A stretch of DNA of 64,000 nt from JAHRVQ01 sp964548025 (GCA_964548025.1 CAZJRI010000001.1:46216-110215); one strand, 5' to 3'; positions 10,001 through 19,182 are shown, counted from the first letter of the stretch. Notes: a model not told the origin generated them from the letters alone. Program-made: numbers and translations.

Positions 10001-11563
10001 TGGTTTAAGCTCACGAATATGATTCTCAGCATATCGACCAGACAACATATTGAGTACCAGATCAAATTGCATTCGGGTGAGGCTGTGAAATGCAGTGGAT
10101 CGCCTAAGCTCGATAAAGAGTTCGTCGATATCCCACTCACTTGTGCCTGCCATCGAAATGATAATCTGGGCGAGTACATCCAACGGACAATCGACCGTCC
10201 TTGTAGGTTCGATATCTCTTTCCATGACGGCTTTGCTGAGAACAGCAGCTTCGATGAAATCAGTTGGATGAGTGGGATAAATGGTCGAGCGGCTGGTTTC
10301 ACCAACGCCATGACCCGCCCGACCGATTCTTTGAATCGCTGATGAAATGCCGTCCGGTGACTGGATGAGTATGACTTCATCGAGATGTCCGATGTCGATA
10401 CCCATCTCAAGTGAACTGGTCGCAACGATTGCCGAGAGTTCGCCTGCCTTTAGTTTGTGTTCAACCTCATTCCTGATCTCTCTGGAGAGCGAGCCATGAT
10501 GAGCATAAGCGAGGGTCTCATTGGCTGCGTTATTGATCTTGAACGTGATCTTCTCGCAGAGTGCGCGACTGTTGACGAACAAGAGTGTGGACCTGTTTTT
10601 CCTGATTTTGTCGACGAAATCCGGTACCAGGCTGTCCCAGACTTTCTCATCATTCGGGCGATTGGCCGTGTCTTCAGGATAGCGAACATTTACCTGAAAC
10701 TTCTTTATTGCATTCGATGAAATAGGATTGACGATTCTTGCTTCGAATTGATCGTTTTGGAGTCTCTTGTATCCTCCTACGAACCGGGCGATCCGGTCCA
10801 GGGGGTTAACCGTTGCGGAAAGCGCTATTCGCTGGAATTCTCCGGAATAACTCACCAGTCTTTCTATGGCTGAAGTGAGGTAGACACCCCGTTTACTGCT
10901 AATGACACCGTGAATCTCATCGAGTATTACAGTTTTGAAATCACAGAGAATACGCTGCCCACCTTTTGATGAGAGCAAAAGGTTGAGACTTTCCGGGGTC
11001 GTAATCAGAATTTCGGGAGGGTGATGCAGCATCCTCCTTCGATCAGTTGCATCTGTATCTCCGCTCCTTGTCTGGACCTTGACGAGTGGGAATTCAATAC
11101 CACTGGTTTCTGCGAGCGATCTGAGTTCGCTGAGAGGTATCAGCAGATTTCGCTGAATATCATTGTTCAATGCCTTCAAAGGGCTTATGTAGAGGACGCG
11201 GCTGGCGCCGGTCTGATATTCACCTGTTAGAAACTGGTTAATTGCCCAGAGGAATGCTGTCAGGGTTTTCCCGCTACCGGTGGGGGCTGTGATGAGGAGA
11301 TTCTCTCCGCTTGAGATTCTGGGCCAGGACTGATGCTGGATATCTGTTGGTTCCCCGAATTTCTCACTGAACCAACCCCGTATCAACGGATGGAAAAGGG
11401 TGAGAGAGCCCTCAGCGGCTTTTTGTAAAGAGCCCTCAGCGGCTTTTTGTGAAGAGCCCTCAGCTTGCTTTTGTGAAGAGCCCTCAGCCGCTTTTTGTAA
11501 AGAGCCCTCAGCGGCTTTGTGTAAAGAGCCCTTAGCCGATACTGAATCCGGGGAATGACTCAT
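7083..11563 (-). CDS. lhr: Lhr-family large ATP-dependent DNA/RNA helicase (split by an assembly gap)
   Basis: One gene of roughly 1490 codons, read from 11563 to 7083 and interrupted by the N run at 8798-8807. The N-terminal part has all superfamily 2 motifs: TAPTGSGKT (Walker A), DEIH (Walker B), SAT and QRIGRAGH, then the Lhr core winged-helix and beta domains. The part after the gap (EWVKERTAIPIDEW onward) is the long C-terminal region typical of Lhr. The frame of that part is open right up to the Ns, whereas the N-terminal frame runs into a stop about 50 bases past them, so the gap length is wrong rather than there being two genes. Residues about 11-50 are an 8-residue tandem repeat (KAAEGSLQ type). 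The stop codon touches a MITE target duplication. Lhr acts in DNA repair and nucleic-acid unwinding. Confidence 0.9.
8798..8807. other. Assembly gap (10 Ns)
   Basis: Ten undetermined bases inside the helicase gene. Ten is a usual placeholder length, so the true missing length is unknown. The reading frames on the two sides do not match across it. Confidence 0.98.
11405..11524 (-). repeat. 24-bp tandem repeat, five units, in frame in the helicase N-terminus
   Basis: Five consecutive 24-base units (11405, 11429, 11453, 11477 and 11501), followed by a degenerate sixth. On the coding strand the core is GCTGAGGGCTCTTTAC. Each unit encodes eight residues of the form KAAEGSLQ or QAEGSSQK. The repeat lies ahead of the conserved helicase start and is probably a flexible tail. 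The core closely resembles the 25-bp tandem repeat at 49066-49190. Confidence 0.93.
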
Positions 11564-11693
11564 CTCTTGTCGCCATTCGTATCGAATAGAAACAGTGCCC
11601 GGGCGCTGGTGATGTGTTTTGCCAGAACAAAACCTCGACTCCTGATGTCATCCAGGGTAGTTGATCATTGTTTGCACCAGTTTGCGAGTGCTA

Positions 11694-11724
11694 TGTCAGT
11701 CATTACTGACAGCGTTTTGTCAGT
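11694..11724. promoter_or_regulatory. Candidate operator: perfect TGTCAGT palindrome plus a third half-site
   Basis: TGTCAGT at 11694-11700 and its reverse complement ACTGACA at 11705-11711 form a perfect 7-bp inverted repeat around CATT. A third TGTCAGT follows at 11718-11724. They lie in the 263-bp divergent spacer between the helicase gene (minus) and the peptide-binding-protein gene (plus), a natural place for a repressor or activator. No cognate regulator is encoded nearby. A hairpin role in RNA is possible, but the T-tract is short. Confidence 0.4.
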
Positions 11725-11826
11725 TGATTCATATTTCGCATGATGGGTGCCCATACATGTGAAATAACTTAATCTATGGGATAGTGTGCTCCCGGGTTTG
11801 GTACACCTTGTCAGAGGAATATTTTA

Positions 11827-13422
11827 ATGCGAGTTAGCTGTACGCTTCTGGTCTGTCTGTTCGCTTCGTTTAATGCAATTGCTTCGGCCGTCGACTACCA
11901 AAATCAGTCGATCACAATCGCCCTGTTGCAGGAACCACCGAATCTGGACAGTACCAGAACCACCGACCTGGTGAGTTTTTTCATCCTGGGTCATGTCAAC
12001 GAAGGACTGGTAAGGTATGACAGGCGGGGGCGACTTAGCCCCGGTGTTGCTGAATCCTGGGAAACCAGTGGACATAATATAACCTTTCACATTCGCAACG
12101 ATGCGAGATGGAGCGACGGCACACGACTCACGGCTGAAGATTTTGTCTACTCATGGCGGTTGTTAAACGATCCGGCAAACGCTGCGCCATACGCTTCAAT
12201 CATGCATCCGATCAAGAACGCGGAAAAAATTCAAAAAGGCGAGTTGCCAGTTGAAGAACTCGGAATCACGGCGCTGGACAACTCAACCCTCAGTGTAGAA
12301 CTTGAGTATCCTTGCGGCTATTGCGTTGCCGTCATGGTTCATTCCGCTTTCTATCCAATCAAGCAGTCTTTCTACGAGTCCAGGGGATCTGAATACGGAT
12401 CTGAAGCTGAGCACCTGTTATTTAACGGACCCTTTAAGCTTGACCACTGGGTCCATGGATCAAAATTGAGCTTGAGCAAGAACGAGCAGTATTGGGATAA
12501 AGACAAGATTAACCTGAAGACAATCAACATAGGCTATATCACGGAAGACAACAGAACCCGATTGAACCTGTTCAGAGATGGCAGTATCGCCCTTGCCAGA
12601 TTGGGTGCAGAGACAGTTAGGGATGCAGCGGAACAAGGGCTTCGACTTCATACTTTTGTCTCAGGCGGACTGGCGTATTTGTGGTTCAATTCCATGCCGG
12701 GTAGGACAACCGCCAACAAGAAAATCAGACAGGCTGTGCGTCTTGTCTTTGATTCTGATGAATTTGTAAACAAAGTCATCGCCATCCCTGGTTATCGACC
12801 CAGTTATACCTTCTTCCCAAGCTGGGTACAGGGGGTGAAGGGGAACTTCGTTGACGAGTACCCGGTTGCAAAACCGAAGCTGGAGATTGAGCGTGCTGTG
12901 GAACTGATATCAGAAGCCAAGGTTGAGTTGGGTGTTGATAAGCTGCCATCGCTGACAGTGTTGTCAGTGACTTCTCCGACAGGGGCTAAAATCGTAGAGT
13001 ACTTTCAGGGGCGATTGAAACAGACACTGGGACTGGACATAAAAGTCGATCAACAAACTTTCAAACAGTATCTTAACAAAAGAGCGGAAGGCACCTTTGA
13101 TCTAGCGCTCTCCAGTTGGTACCCGGATTTCGACGATATTGTGACCTACGCAGATCTCCTTGCTTCCCATAACGTTAATAACAGTGGCCGATATGTTAGC
13201 GCCGAGTACGACCATTGGTTGGAAAAACTTCAGGTATCGGTTGCACCGGTTGAGAGAATGAAAGCTGCGGCTGAGTTACAGCGCATCATTGTTGAAGAAG
13301 TGCCAGTCCTACCGATGGCGGAGACCGGCTCTGCCTATGTGAAACATTCGAAACTCAAGGGTGCTGTCAGGCGGGTATTTGGCCCGGACCCTGATTATAC
13401 CTATGCAAGGGTCGTTAGGTGA
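11827..13422 (+). CDS. Periplasmic oligopeptide-binding protein of an ABC transporter (OppA/SBP_bac_5 type)
   Basis: A 531-residue extracytoplasmic solute-binding protein with an N-terminal signal peptide ending near ASA at residues 19-21. It has the family signatures: the QEPPNLDS opening, LVRYDRRGRLSPGVAESWE, the WSDGTRLTAEDFVYSW stretch, and later VRLVFDSDEFVNK. It would capture peptides in the periplasm for an ABC importer, but no permease or ATPase genes adjoin it, so it works with components encoded elsewhere or acts as an orphan receptor. AGAGGA precedes the ATG. It ends 9 bases from the convergent ligase gene. Confidence 0.9.
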   Translation: MRVSCTLLVCLFASFNAIASAVDYQNQSITIALLQEPPNLDSTRTTDLVSFFILGHVNEGLVRYDRRGRLSPGVAESWETSGHNITFHIRNDARWSDGTRLTAEDFVYSWRLLNDPANAAPYASIMHPIKNAEKIQKGELPVEELGITALDNSTLSVELEYPCGYCVAVMVHSAFYPIKQSFYESRGSEYGSEAEHLLFNGPFKLDHWVHGSKLSLSKNEQYWDKDKINLKTINIGYITEDNRTRLNLFRDGSIALARLGAETVRDAAEQGLRLHTFVSGGLAYLWFNSMPGRTTANKKIRQAVRLVFDSDEFVNKVIAIPGYRPSYTFFPSWVQGVKGNFVDEYPVAKPKLEIERAVELISEAKVELGVDKLPSLTVLSVTSPTGAKIVEYFQGRLKQTLGLDIKVDQQTFKQYLNKRAEGTFDLALSSWYPDFDDIVTYADLLASHNVNNSGRYVSAEYDHWLEKLQVSVAPVERMKAAAELQRIIVEEVPVLPMAETGSAYVKHSKLKGAVRRVFGPDPDYTYARVVR

Positions 13423-13431
13423 CTGGCCGCG

Positions 13432-14817
13432 CTAGATCATCTCGAAGTATCTTTCGAGCTCCCAGCGGGTTGTATCCCTGCTGAGTGCATCCGCTCCCTC
13501 TGTATGAAAAGCGAGCCACTCTGCTTCTCTGGTTTTTGCCCAGTATTCGATATTACTCCCGCCCAGAATGTCAGCCAGTCGCGTATCCGATTTCAGTATC
13601 TTCGCCGCTTTCGAAATTGAATTTGGCAAATCGGACTCCGATTCAGGTAATCCCCAGGCAAGGCCTGTATATTCCTCTGTCTTCGGAAGATCTTCACGAA
13701 CACCTGCCAGGCCCCCTGCCAGAATGACTGACAAAGCAAGGTAGGGATTGAGATCGCTTGCGCCGACCCGGTGTTCAATACGAGAGGTAGATTCTGAACG
13801 TGATATGGTCCTTAGTGCGGTTGATTTGTTTTCTTCTCCCCAGGTACTCGTCATCGGAACAGCCGAATACTGGGTAAAACGGCGAAATGAGTTTACGGTA
13901 GGGCAGAGGAATGCAACCGCCCCGGGCAGGGTGGCGATTAATCCGGAAATCCACTGATGCATCAGCTTACTCCGGTTATCTTCGGCATTGTCATCATAGA
14001 AAGCGCTTTTACCTGACTCCCGCTCAATGAGGGAGTGATGAATATGCATACCACTGCTATAGCCTGGTTTTGGTTTGGGCATGAAGGTAACCGCCATACC
14101 CAGGTCGGATGCCACCTCGTACAGGATTTGCTTGGTTCTGACTACGTTATCTGCCGCAGTCAGTGGATCGGTGGGTTCAAGATTCAGTTCAAGCTGCCCC
14201 GTACCGGTTTCATCGTTCCAACCTTCCCAGTTAATTCCCTGCCATGCCATACGCTTGGTGACTTCATTCATGAGAGGTTTGGCAAGATAGGCATTTCGAA
14301 GATTGTAGATGCCTCCCCAACCACTGGCTGAGAGGGGAGTCAGACTTTTATACCTGGAAGATTTCATCTCTTCAAATGATTCCCTGAAAACGAAGAACTC
14401 CAGTTCATAAGTAGCTTTAATCAAAAACCCCAGATCATAAATGGCATCTACCATTTTTCTTAGTGTTGATCGGGGACAGAGTTCGAGTGGTTCACCTTTA
14501 TTGTTCGTAAAGTCGGCGATGCAATGACCGAGACTGGAGTCTGTACCATCAGAAATCAGCGTTGAAAGATCCGGTCTCAGAAAGAAATCACCTAGATTGG
14601 ATTCTCGCTGATGGTGCCACATGGTCATATGGGGTGAGCCGTGTATGTCCATTGTCAGTGCCATGTCTGATATGGCGTGCCCACCGGGCAGGCATGACAA
14701 AAACTTGGCGCGTCTGAGATGCTTGCCAATGCCAGGGCCGTCTAATGTGGTTGCATGAGTCCGGATGACATCAACATGGTGGCGATCCAGCCATTCAAGG
14801 AGTTCTTTATCTTCCAT
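13432..14817 (-). CDS. Glutamine-synthetase-family ligase (gamma-glutamyl-amine ligase type)
   Basis: A 461-residue member of the GlnA superfamily. Key motifs are present: YELEFFVFRE with catalytic glutamates, EGWNDETGTGQLELNLEP, MPKPKPGYSSGMHIHHSL (the HMH-like ATP/metal segment) and EHRVGASDLNPYLALSVIL near the end. The sequence is nearer to the GlnT/PuuA-like class that joins glutamate to amines than to housekeeping GlnA, and it lacks the GlnA adenylylation region. The start codon directly follows the stop of the SCP2-like gene (TAGATG), so the two genes form an operon. The amine substrate is unknown. Confidence 0.85.
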   Translation of the reverse strand: MEDKELLEWLDRHHVDVIRTHATTLDGPGIGKHLRRAKFLSCLPGGHAISDMALTMDIHGSPHMTMWHHQRESNLGDFFLRPDLSTLISDGTDSSLGHCIADFTNNKGEPLELCPRSTLRKMVDAIYDLGFLIKATYELEFFVFRESFEEMKSSRYKSLTPLSASGWGGIYNLRNAYLAKPLMNEVTKRMAWQGINWEGWNDETGTGQLELNLEPTDPLTAADNVVRTKQILYEVASDLGMAVTFMPKPKPGYSSGMHIHHSLIERESGKSAFYDDNAEDNRSKLMHQWISGLIATLPGAVAFLCPTVNSFRRFTQYSAVPMTSTWGEENKSTALRTISRSESTSRIEHRVGASDLNPYLALSVILAGGLAGVREDLPKTEEYTGLAWGLPESESDLPNSISKAAKILKSDTRLADILGGSNIEYWAKTREAEWLAFHTEGADALSRDTTRWELERYFEMI

Positions 14818-15447
14818 CTAGCGTTCACCCATCATCATCTGCAGAGTTACATCGCTCAGAATTGTCGCGTGTTCAAAACTTGATCTGGCTTTAAGCCTGC
14901 CTGAAATGACAGCCTGTACAAAAACGTTATTGCCATCGAAGACTTCAGCTATCTGATCCGAGCTCCCCGATATATAAACTTCGTAAGGCGCCTGACCCAG
15001 ATTGTGTTCTTGATTTTCATCTTTGCTATGGATTGTTATCCCTTTGGGGAAACCCGGATAATCGTGGTTCTTCTCCCAGAAAGACCCGGCGGCATCGATC
15101 CAGTTAACTGAAGGGAATTCAAGCAATTTAGATACATTCAATGCTAAAAGCGGATGACGCCATAAGCCTTCGACTTTCGGTTTGCCAGGCTTGTTGAAAT
15201 CCATGCGAATCACAATTGTTGCGTTTGGCTTTATACCACCGAGGATAGAAATAGTATCACGGGTAATGTCGATGGTGATGGACTGGGGATTTTTTGAAGA
15301 TGCCAGCGCAAAGCATCCTGTGAACCCATCAAGTTTTTTCAACCAGTCCGGATGGTCCATCGCCTTCGAAAATTTGTTGGCAAAAATTTTTGCAAGCGGC
15401 GGGGGATCGTCCTCTGTTTTTATTTTGATTCTCAGTTGTTCCGTCAA
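14818..15447 (-). CDS. Conserved protein with SCP2-like C-terminal fold (tentative)
   Basis: A 209-residue soluble protein with no signal peptide. The N-terminal half (IKPNATIVIRMDFNKPGKPKVEG) and the C-terminal half (AQAPYEVYISG-like, then VFVQAVISGRLKARS) read like sterol-carrier-protein-2 domains, which bind lipids or amines, but the match is by pattern only. It is the promoter-proximal gene of a two-gene unit with the glutamine-synthetase-like ligase, with zero bases between them. That suggests it presents or senses the ligase substrate. Confidence 0.55.
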   Translation of the reverse strand: MTEQLRIKIKTEDDPPPLAKIFANKFSKAMDHPDWLKKLDGFTGCFALASSKNPQSITIDITRDTISILGGIKPNATIVIRMDFNKPGKPKVEGLWRHPLLALNVSKLLEFPSVNWIDAAGSFWEKNHDYPGFPKGITIHSKDENQEHNLGQAPYEVYISGSSDQIAEVFDGNNVFVQAVISGRLKARSSFEHATILSDVTLQMMMGER

Positions 15448-15470
15448 TTGTCTGTCCTTGTCGGGGACAA

Positions 15471-16577
15471 TTAATCGTTTTCCACGAATTCTACGACCTC
15501 AAGATCAAATCCTGAGATTGCATTGAAGCGAGTGGGTGAACTTAAAAGACGCATCTTGCCGACCCCAAGATCCCGGAGGATTTGTGAACCGGTCCCAATG
15601 ACCCGGTGCACACCTGCTGTTGCTCTTTGTTCCGGTGGTGGATCTGGAAAATGGGTAACCTCTGCCAATGTGCTTGCCTGGGTTTCATGTTGGGCAACAA
15701 CAACCAGAACACCCTTTCCTTCAGCGGCGATTCTGGCCAGAGATTCAGAAATGGACCAGGTCTTCTTGAATCCCGGTCTCTCAGTGCTGAAAACATCTCT
15801 TAATACATTGATGGTCTGAACCCTGACAAGACAGGCTTCGCTTTCCTCTATCTCTCCCTTGATGATGGCGTGATGTACGGATTCGGATATCCGGTCAGTG
15901 TAGGTCTTGAGAGTAAATTCACCGTGAGCGGTCTGGATTTCTTTCTCATCTACTAGATCTATTGTTCTGTCATTCAGCGTACGGTAGTGAATCAGATCTG
16001 CGATGGTCCCGAGCTTGATGCCGTGCCTTTCTGCGAATGATTCCAGTTCCGGTCGCTTGGCCATGGTACCGTCTTCATTCATTACCTCGACAATCACCGA
16101 AGCTGGTTCGTATCCTGACAGACGGGCCAGGTCACACCCTGCTTCAGTATGACCCGCTCGGGTCAGCACACCACCTGCCTGGGCGATGAGCGGAAATATA
16201 TGACCTGGCATCACCAGATCTGATGGCCGGGCGTTTTTGGCCACCGCTGTTCTCACGGTCTTTGCTCGGTCAGCAGCCGAGATACCGGTGGTGATTTCGT
16301 CCGCCGCTTCGATGGATACGGTGAAATTCGTCTCATGAAGCGAATTATTCCTTTCAACCATGAGTGGCAAATTGAGTTGATCTCCGCGCTCCTCCGTGAG
16401 CGTCAGACAAATAAGGCCGCAAGCCTCTCTTGCCATAAAAGTAACATGTTCCGGTGTGACTACATCAGCAGCGATGATCAGATCACCTTCATTTTCCCTG
16501 TCTTCATCATCCATAATCAGGACCATCTTTCCCTGACGAAAGTCATCCAGGATTTCTTCGACGGTGTGAATGGGCAT
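15471..16577 (-). CDS. ribB: 3,4-dihydroxy-2-butanone-4-phosphate synthase with degenerate GTP cyclohydrolase II domain
   Basis: A 368-residue protein from the ATG at 16577, which has CGGAG eight bases upstream and matches the usual MPIHTVEEIL start; a longer open frame reaches 16676 but is not needed. Residues 1-205 are RibB, with MDDEDRENEGDL near residue 25 and MPGHIFPLIAQAGGV and RAGHTEAGCDLA further on. It makes the four-carbon riboflavin precursor from ribulose 5-phosphate. The C-terminal part resembles RibA but lacks the cysteine zinc site that GTP cyclohydrolase II needs, so it should be inactive in that reaction; such RibBX-type proteins are known in gammaproteobacteria. It is not next to other rib genes. 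Confidence 0.92.
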   Translation of the reverse strand: MPIHTVEEILDDFRQGKMVLIMDDEDRENEGDLIIAADVVTPEHVTFMAREACGLICLTLTEERGDQLNLPLMVERNNSLHETNFTVSIEAADEITTGISAADRAKTVRTAVAKNARPSDLVMPGHIFPLIAQAGGVLTRAGHTEAGCDLARLSGYEPASVIVEVMNEDGTMAKRPELESFAERHGIKLGTIADLIHYRTLNDRTIDLVDEKEIQTAHGEFTLKTYTDRISESVHHAIIKGEIEESEACLVRVQTINVLRDVFSTERPGFKKTWSISESLARIAAEGKGVLVVVAQHETQASTLAEVTHFPDPPPEQRATAGVHRVIGTGSQILRDLGVGKMRLLSSPTRFNAISGFDLEVVEFVEND

Positions 16578-16613
16578 AAAAACTCCGAAAACTGCTGTTG
16601 ATGAAGGACGCAC

Positions 16614-16619
16614 AGTATA
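16614..16619 (-). promoter_or_regulatory. Possible -10 box of the ribB promoter
   Basis: TATACT on the minus strand lies about 37 bases upstream of the ribB start. A TTGACT lies too far upstream (23 bases) to pair normally. The leader from here is too short for an FMN riboswitch. Confidence 0.3.
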
Positions 16620-16693
16620 CAAGAAAAGCGGGAAGGAGTTTGAGTCAATAACGATGTACAATTCACAGCTTTGCACATCAGAACTTTGCCACC

Positions 16694-18136
16694 TTGAGAA
16701 AATTTGAAGAACAATTAAGTCTGGCCTGCAGACATATCATCACTGATAGTGAACGGTTAAAAGTCTATGAGAGTGATGGACTGGAAGTTAAGAAAGCCAC
16801 GCCGCGATTCGTTGCCCTGCCTGAAACTGTGGAGGAGATTCAAGCCATTGTCCGTATTTGCAACGAATTCGAGGTGCCAGTGGTGGCAAGGGGTGCTGGT
16901 ACCGGTCTATCAGGAGGAGCGTTGCCTCATCCCCAGGGGCTGTTACTCAGTCTCGCAAAATTCAATCGAATTCTTGATGTGGATAATGTCAATCTGCTTG
17001 CAACCGTCGAACCGGGTGTGACCAATCTGGCAATATCCAATCATGTCAGATCAATGGGGCTTTATTACGCACCGGATCCGTCATCGCAGATTGCCTGCAC
17101 AATTGGCGGTAACGTGGCTGAGAATTCCGGTGGTGTTCATTGTCTGAAATATGGTCTGACTGTGCACAATGTCTGCAAACTTAAAGTGATTTCGCCGACT
17201 GGGGATCTCTATGAGTTGGGCGGAAATGGCTTCGATTCACCTGGCCTGGATCTGCTTGCACTGATGCACGGTTCAGAGGGGATGCTTGGTATTGTCGTTG
17301 AGGTGACGGTGAAGCTTCTGCCCATGCCTGAGGACATAGTTGTTGTATTAGCGGGTTTCGACGATATCTCGGTCGCCGGAGAAACAGTTGGCGAGATTAT
17401 TTCTGGCGGTGTTCTTCCGGCTGGTTTGGAGATGATGGACAAACTGGCTATTCAGGCTGCGGAGGATTTTGTCAATGTTGGCTATCCAACCGATGTTGAG
17501 GCGTTGCTTCTATGTGAACTTGATGGCAGCAAAGGTGAGATAGATCAGCAACTGGAACGCCTGATGGAAGTTCTGAATTCTCGCGGGGCTCGCCATCTGA
17601 AGGTTGCCCGGGACGAATCACATCGGGAACAACTTTGGCGGGGAAGAAAATCTGCATTCCCGGCTGTAGGCAGAATTTCACCAGATTATTTTTGTATGGA
17701 CGGTACGATTCCAAGAAGTGAGCTCGGTGAGGTATTGACCAAAATAGCTGCACTGTCCGCAGCTTCCGGATTGCAGATCGCGAATGTATTTCATGCCGGT
17801 GATGGTAATCTGCATCCTCTGATTTTGTTCGATGGGAGTGATTCTTCGGCACTGGAAAGAGCCGAAGAGGTTGGTGCGAGGATTCTTGAGGAATGCCTTA
17901 AGAAGGGCGGCACTATCACTGGCGAACATGGGGTGGGTATCGAAAAAATTAACCAGATGTGTATTCAATTTACCGAAACGGAACTGAGTGTATTTCACGG
18001 TATCAAATCAGTCTTTGATGACAAAGCCATCCTCAATCCCGGGAAAGCGGTACCGACGCTGCACCGATGTGCGGAATTTGGAGCCATGCGTATCAGTCGC
18101 GGGCAGGAGAAATTCCCTGAGCTGGAGCGTTTTTAG
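16694..18136 (+). CDS. glcD: Glycolate oxidase FAD-binding subunit GlcD
   Basis: A 480-residue flavoprotein with the FAD-binding type 4 domain: RGAGTGLSGG is the FAD pyrophosphate-binding stretch at about residues 73-82, followed by CTIGGNVAENSGGVHCLKYG. The C-terminal half carries NVFHAGDGNLHP and GTITGEHGVGIEK, typical of GlcD and D-lactate dehydrogenases. It oxidises glycolate to glyoxylate with GlcE and GlcF at the inner membrane. The TTG start at 16694 gives the expected N-terminal length but has no clear ribosome-binding site. It leads the glcDEF operon. Confidence 0.92.
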   Translation: MRKFEEQLSLACRHIITDSERLKVYESDGLEVKKATPRFVALPETVEEIQAIVRICNEFEVPVVARGAGTGLSGGALPHPQGLLLSLAKFNRILDVDNVNLLATVEPGVTNLAISNHVRSMGLYYAPDPSSQIACTIGGNVAENSGGVHCLKYGLTVHNVCKLKVISPTGDLYELGGNGFDSPGLDLLALMHGSEGMLGIVVEVTVKLLPMPEDIVVVLAGFDDISVAGETVGEIISGGVLPAGLEMMDKLAIQAAEDFVNVGYPTDVEALLLCELDGSKGEIDQQLERLMEVLNSRGARHLKVARDESHREQLWRGRKSAFPAVGRISPDYFCMDGTIPRSELGEVLTKIAALSAASGLQIANVFHAGDGNLHPLILFDGSDSSALERAEEVGARILEECLKKGGTITGEHGVGIEKINQMCIQFTETELSVFHGIKSVFDDKAILNPGKAVPTLHRCAEFGAMRISRGQEKFPELERF

Positions 18137-18137
18137 C

Positions 18138-19181
18138 TTGTCTGGTTCAGCAGATTGCCAGGACATCATCCTGAAGATCAAAGCAGCAAGAGCCGCGAAC
18201 AGGCCTCTTCGAATCAAGGGTGGTGACAGTAAGAAATTTCTAGGTGCAGATCTCGATCACCTGGATGAACTTGATATAAGTTCGAATACCGGCATCGTAC
18301 ATTACGAGCCTTCGGAACTGATCATTCAATTGAGATCAGGCACGACCATTGCCGAAGCCAGGGAAGTACTGGATTCACAAAATCAGATGTTTGCCTTTGA
18401 GCCGCCTGTCTTCTCGGGTGCTGATACTATAGGTGGCGTAGTTGCAACCGGTATATCCGGTTCCAGACGAGTGTATGCAGGCGCGACAAGAGATTATGTG
18501 CTTGGTACCGATATAATCAATGGTCTGGGTGAATTGTCCTTTGGCGGGCAGGTCATGAAAAATGTGGCCGGTTATGACGTCTCCAGAATGATGGTTGGAT
18601 CCATGGGCTGTTTCGGGGTTATCACCGAGGTCAGCCTCAAGGTGCTGCCAAAACCGGAGCTGGAGGAAACCTGCGTGCTTGATCTGCCTCTCGATAGGGC
18701 ATACAAGATAATGCTTGATTTATTCTCAAAATCTACGCCTGTTTCCGCATCTGCTTTTTATGCAAACCGACTCTATATCAGGTTCAGCGGTGCGGCGAAT
18801 TCTGTAAAAAGTCAGATCGTCAAGTTAGGTGGAGAACGGGACAGATCAGATATCTGGGAGAGAATTGACAGTCTCGAGATTTTTGACGATGTCCTGAATA
18901 TCTGGCGGATTTCAGTCTCACCGGGAAATCCGGTTTACCTTGAAGATGCTGCACTTGTAGATTGGGGAGGGGGGCAGCGATGGCTCACTGATCCTGAATT
19001 TGAACCGAGGACCAGGCTCGATGAAGACTCAGGGGGACATGCCACTCTGATCAGAGGTAATGGGACAACTGCCAAATTCCACCCTCTGAATCATCATATC
19101 CTTGAGATACACAAGGGTCTGAAAAAGCAATTTGACCCTGGCGGCATTCTGAATCCTGGCAAGATGTATTCGGACTTCTAA
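18138..19181 (+). CDS. glcE: Glycolate oxidase FAD-binding subunit GlcE
   Basis: The start is placed at the TTG at 18138, one base after the glcD stop; the open frame runs upstream but overlaps glcD with no family resemblance. The 347-residue product is the short second flavin subunit: LRIKGGDSKKFLG, then GGVVATGISGSRR and MKNVAGYDVSRMMVGSMG (FAD domain), then a divergent C-terminal half ending FDPGGILNPGKMY. It works with GlcD and GlcF. The near-zero spacings indicate one transcript with coupled translation. Confidence 0.9.
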   Translation: MSGSADCQDIILKIKAARAANRPLRIKGGDSKKFLGADLDHLDELDISSNTGIVHYEPSELIIQLRSGTTIAEAREVLDSQNQMFAFEPPVFSGADTIGGVVATGISGSRRVYAGATRDYVLGTDIINGLGELSFGGQVMKNVAGYDVSRMMVGSMGCFGVITEVSLKVLPKPELEETCVLDLPLDRAYKIMLDLFSKSTPVSASAFYANRLYIRFSGAANSVKSQIVKLGGERDRSDIWERIDSLEIFDDVLNIWRISVSPGNPVYLEDAALVDWGGGQRWLTDPEFEPRTRLDEDSGGHATLIRGNGTTAKFHPLNHHILEIHKGLKKQFDPGGILNPGKMYSDF

Positions 19182-19182
19182 T

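Noticed and set aside
16578..16693. FMN riboswitch ahead of ribB
   Set aside because: The leader is only about 100 bases and no conserved FMN aptamer pairing was seen.
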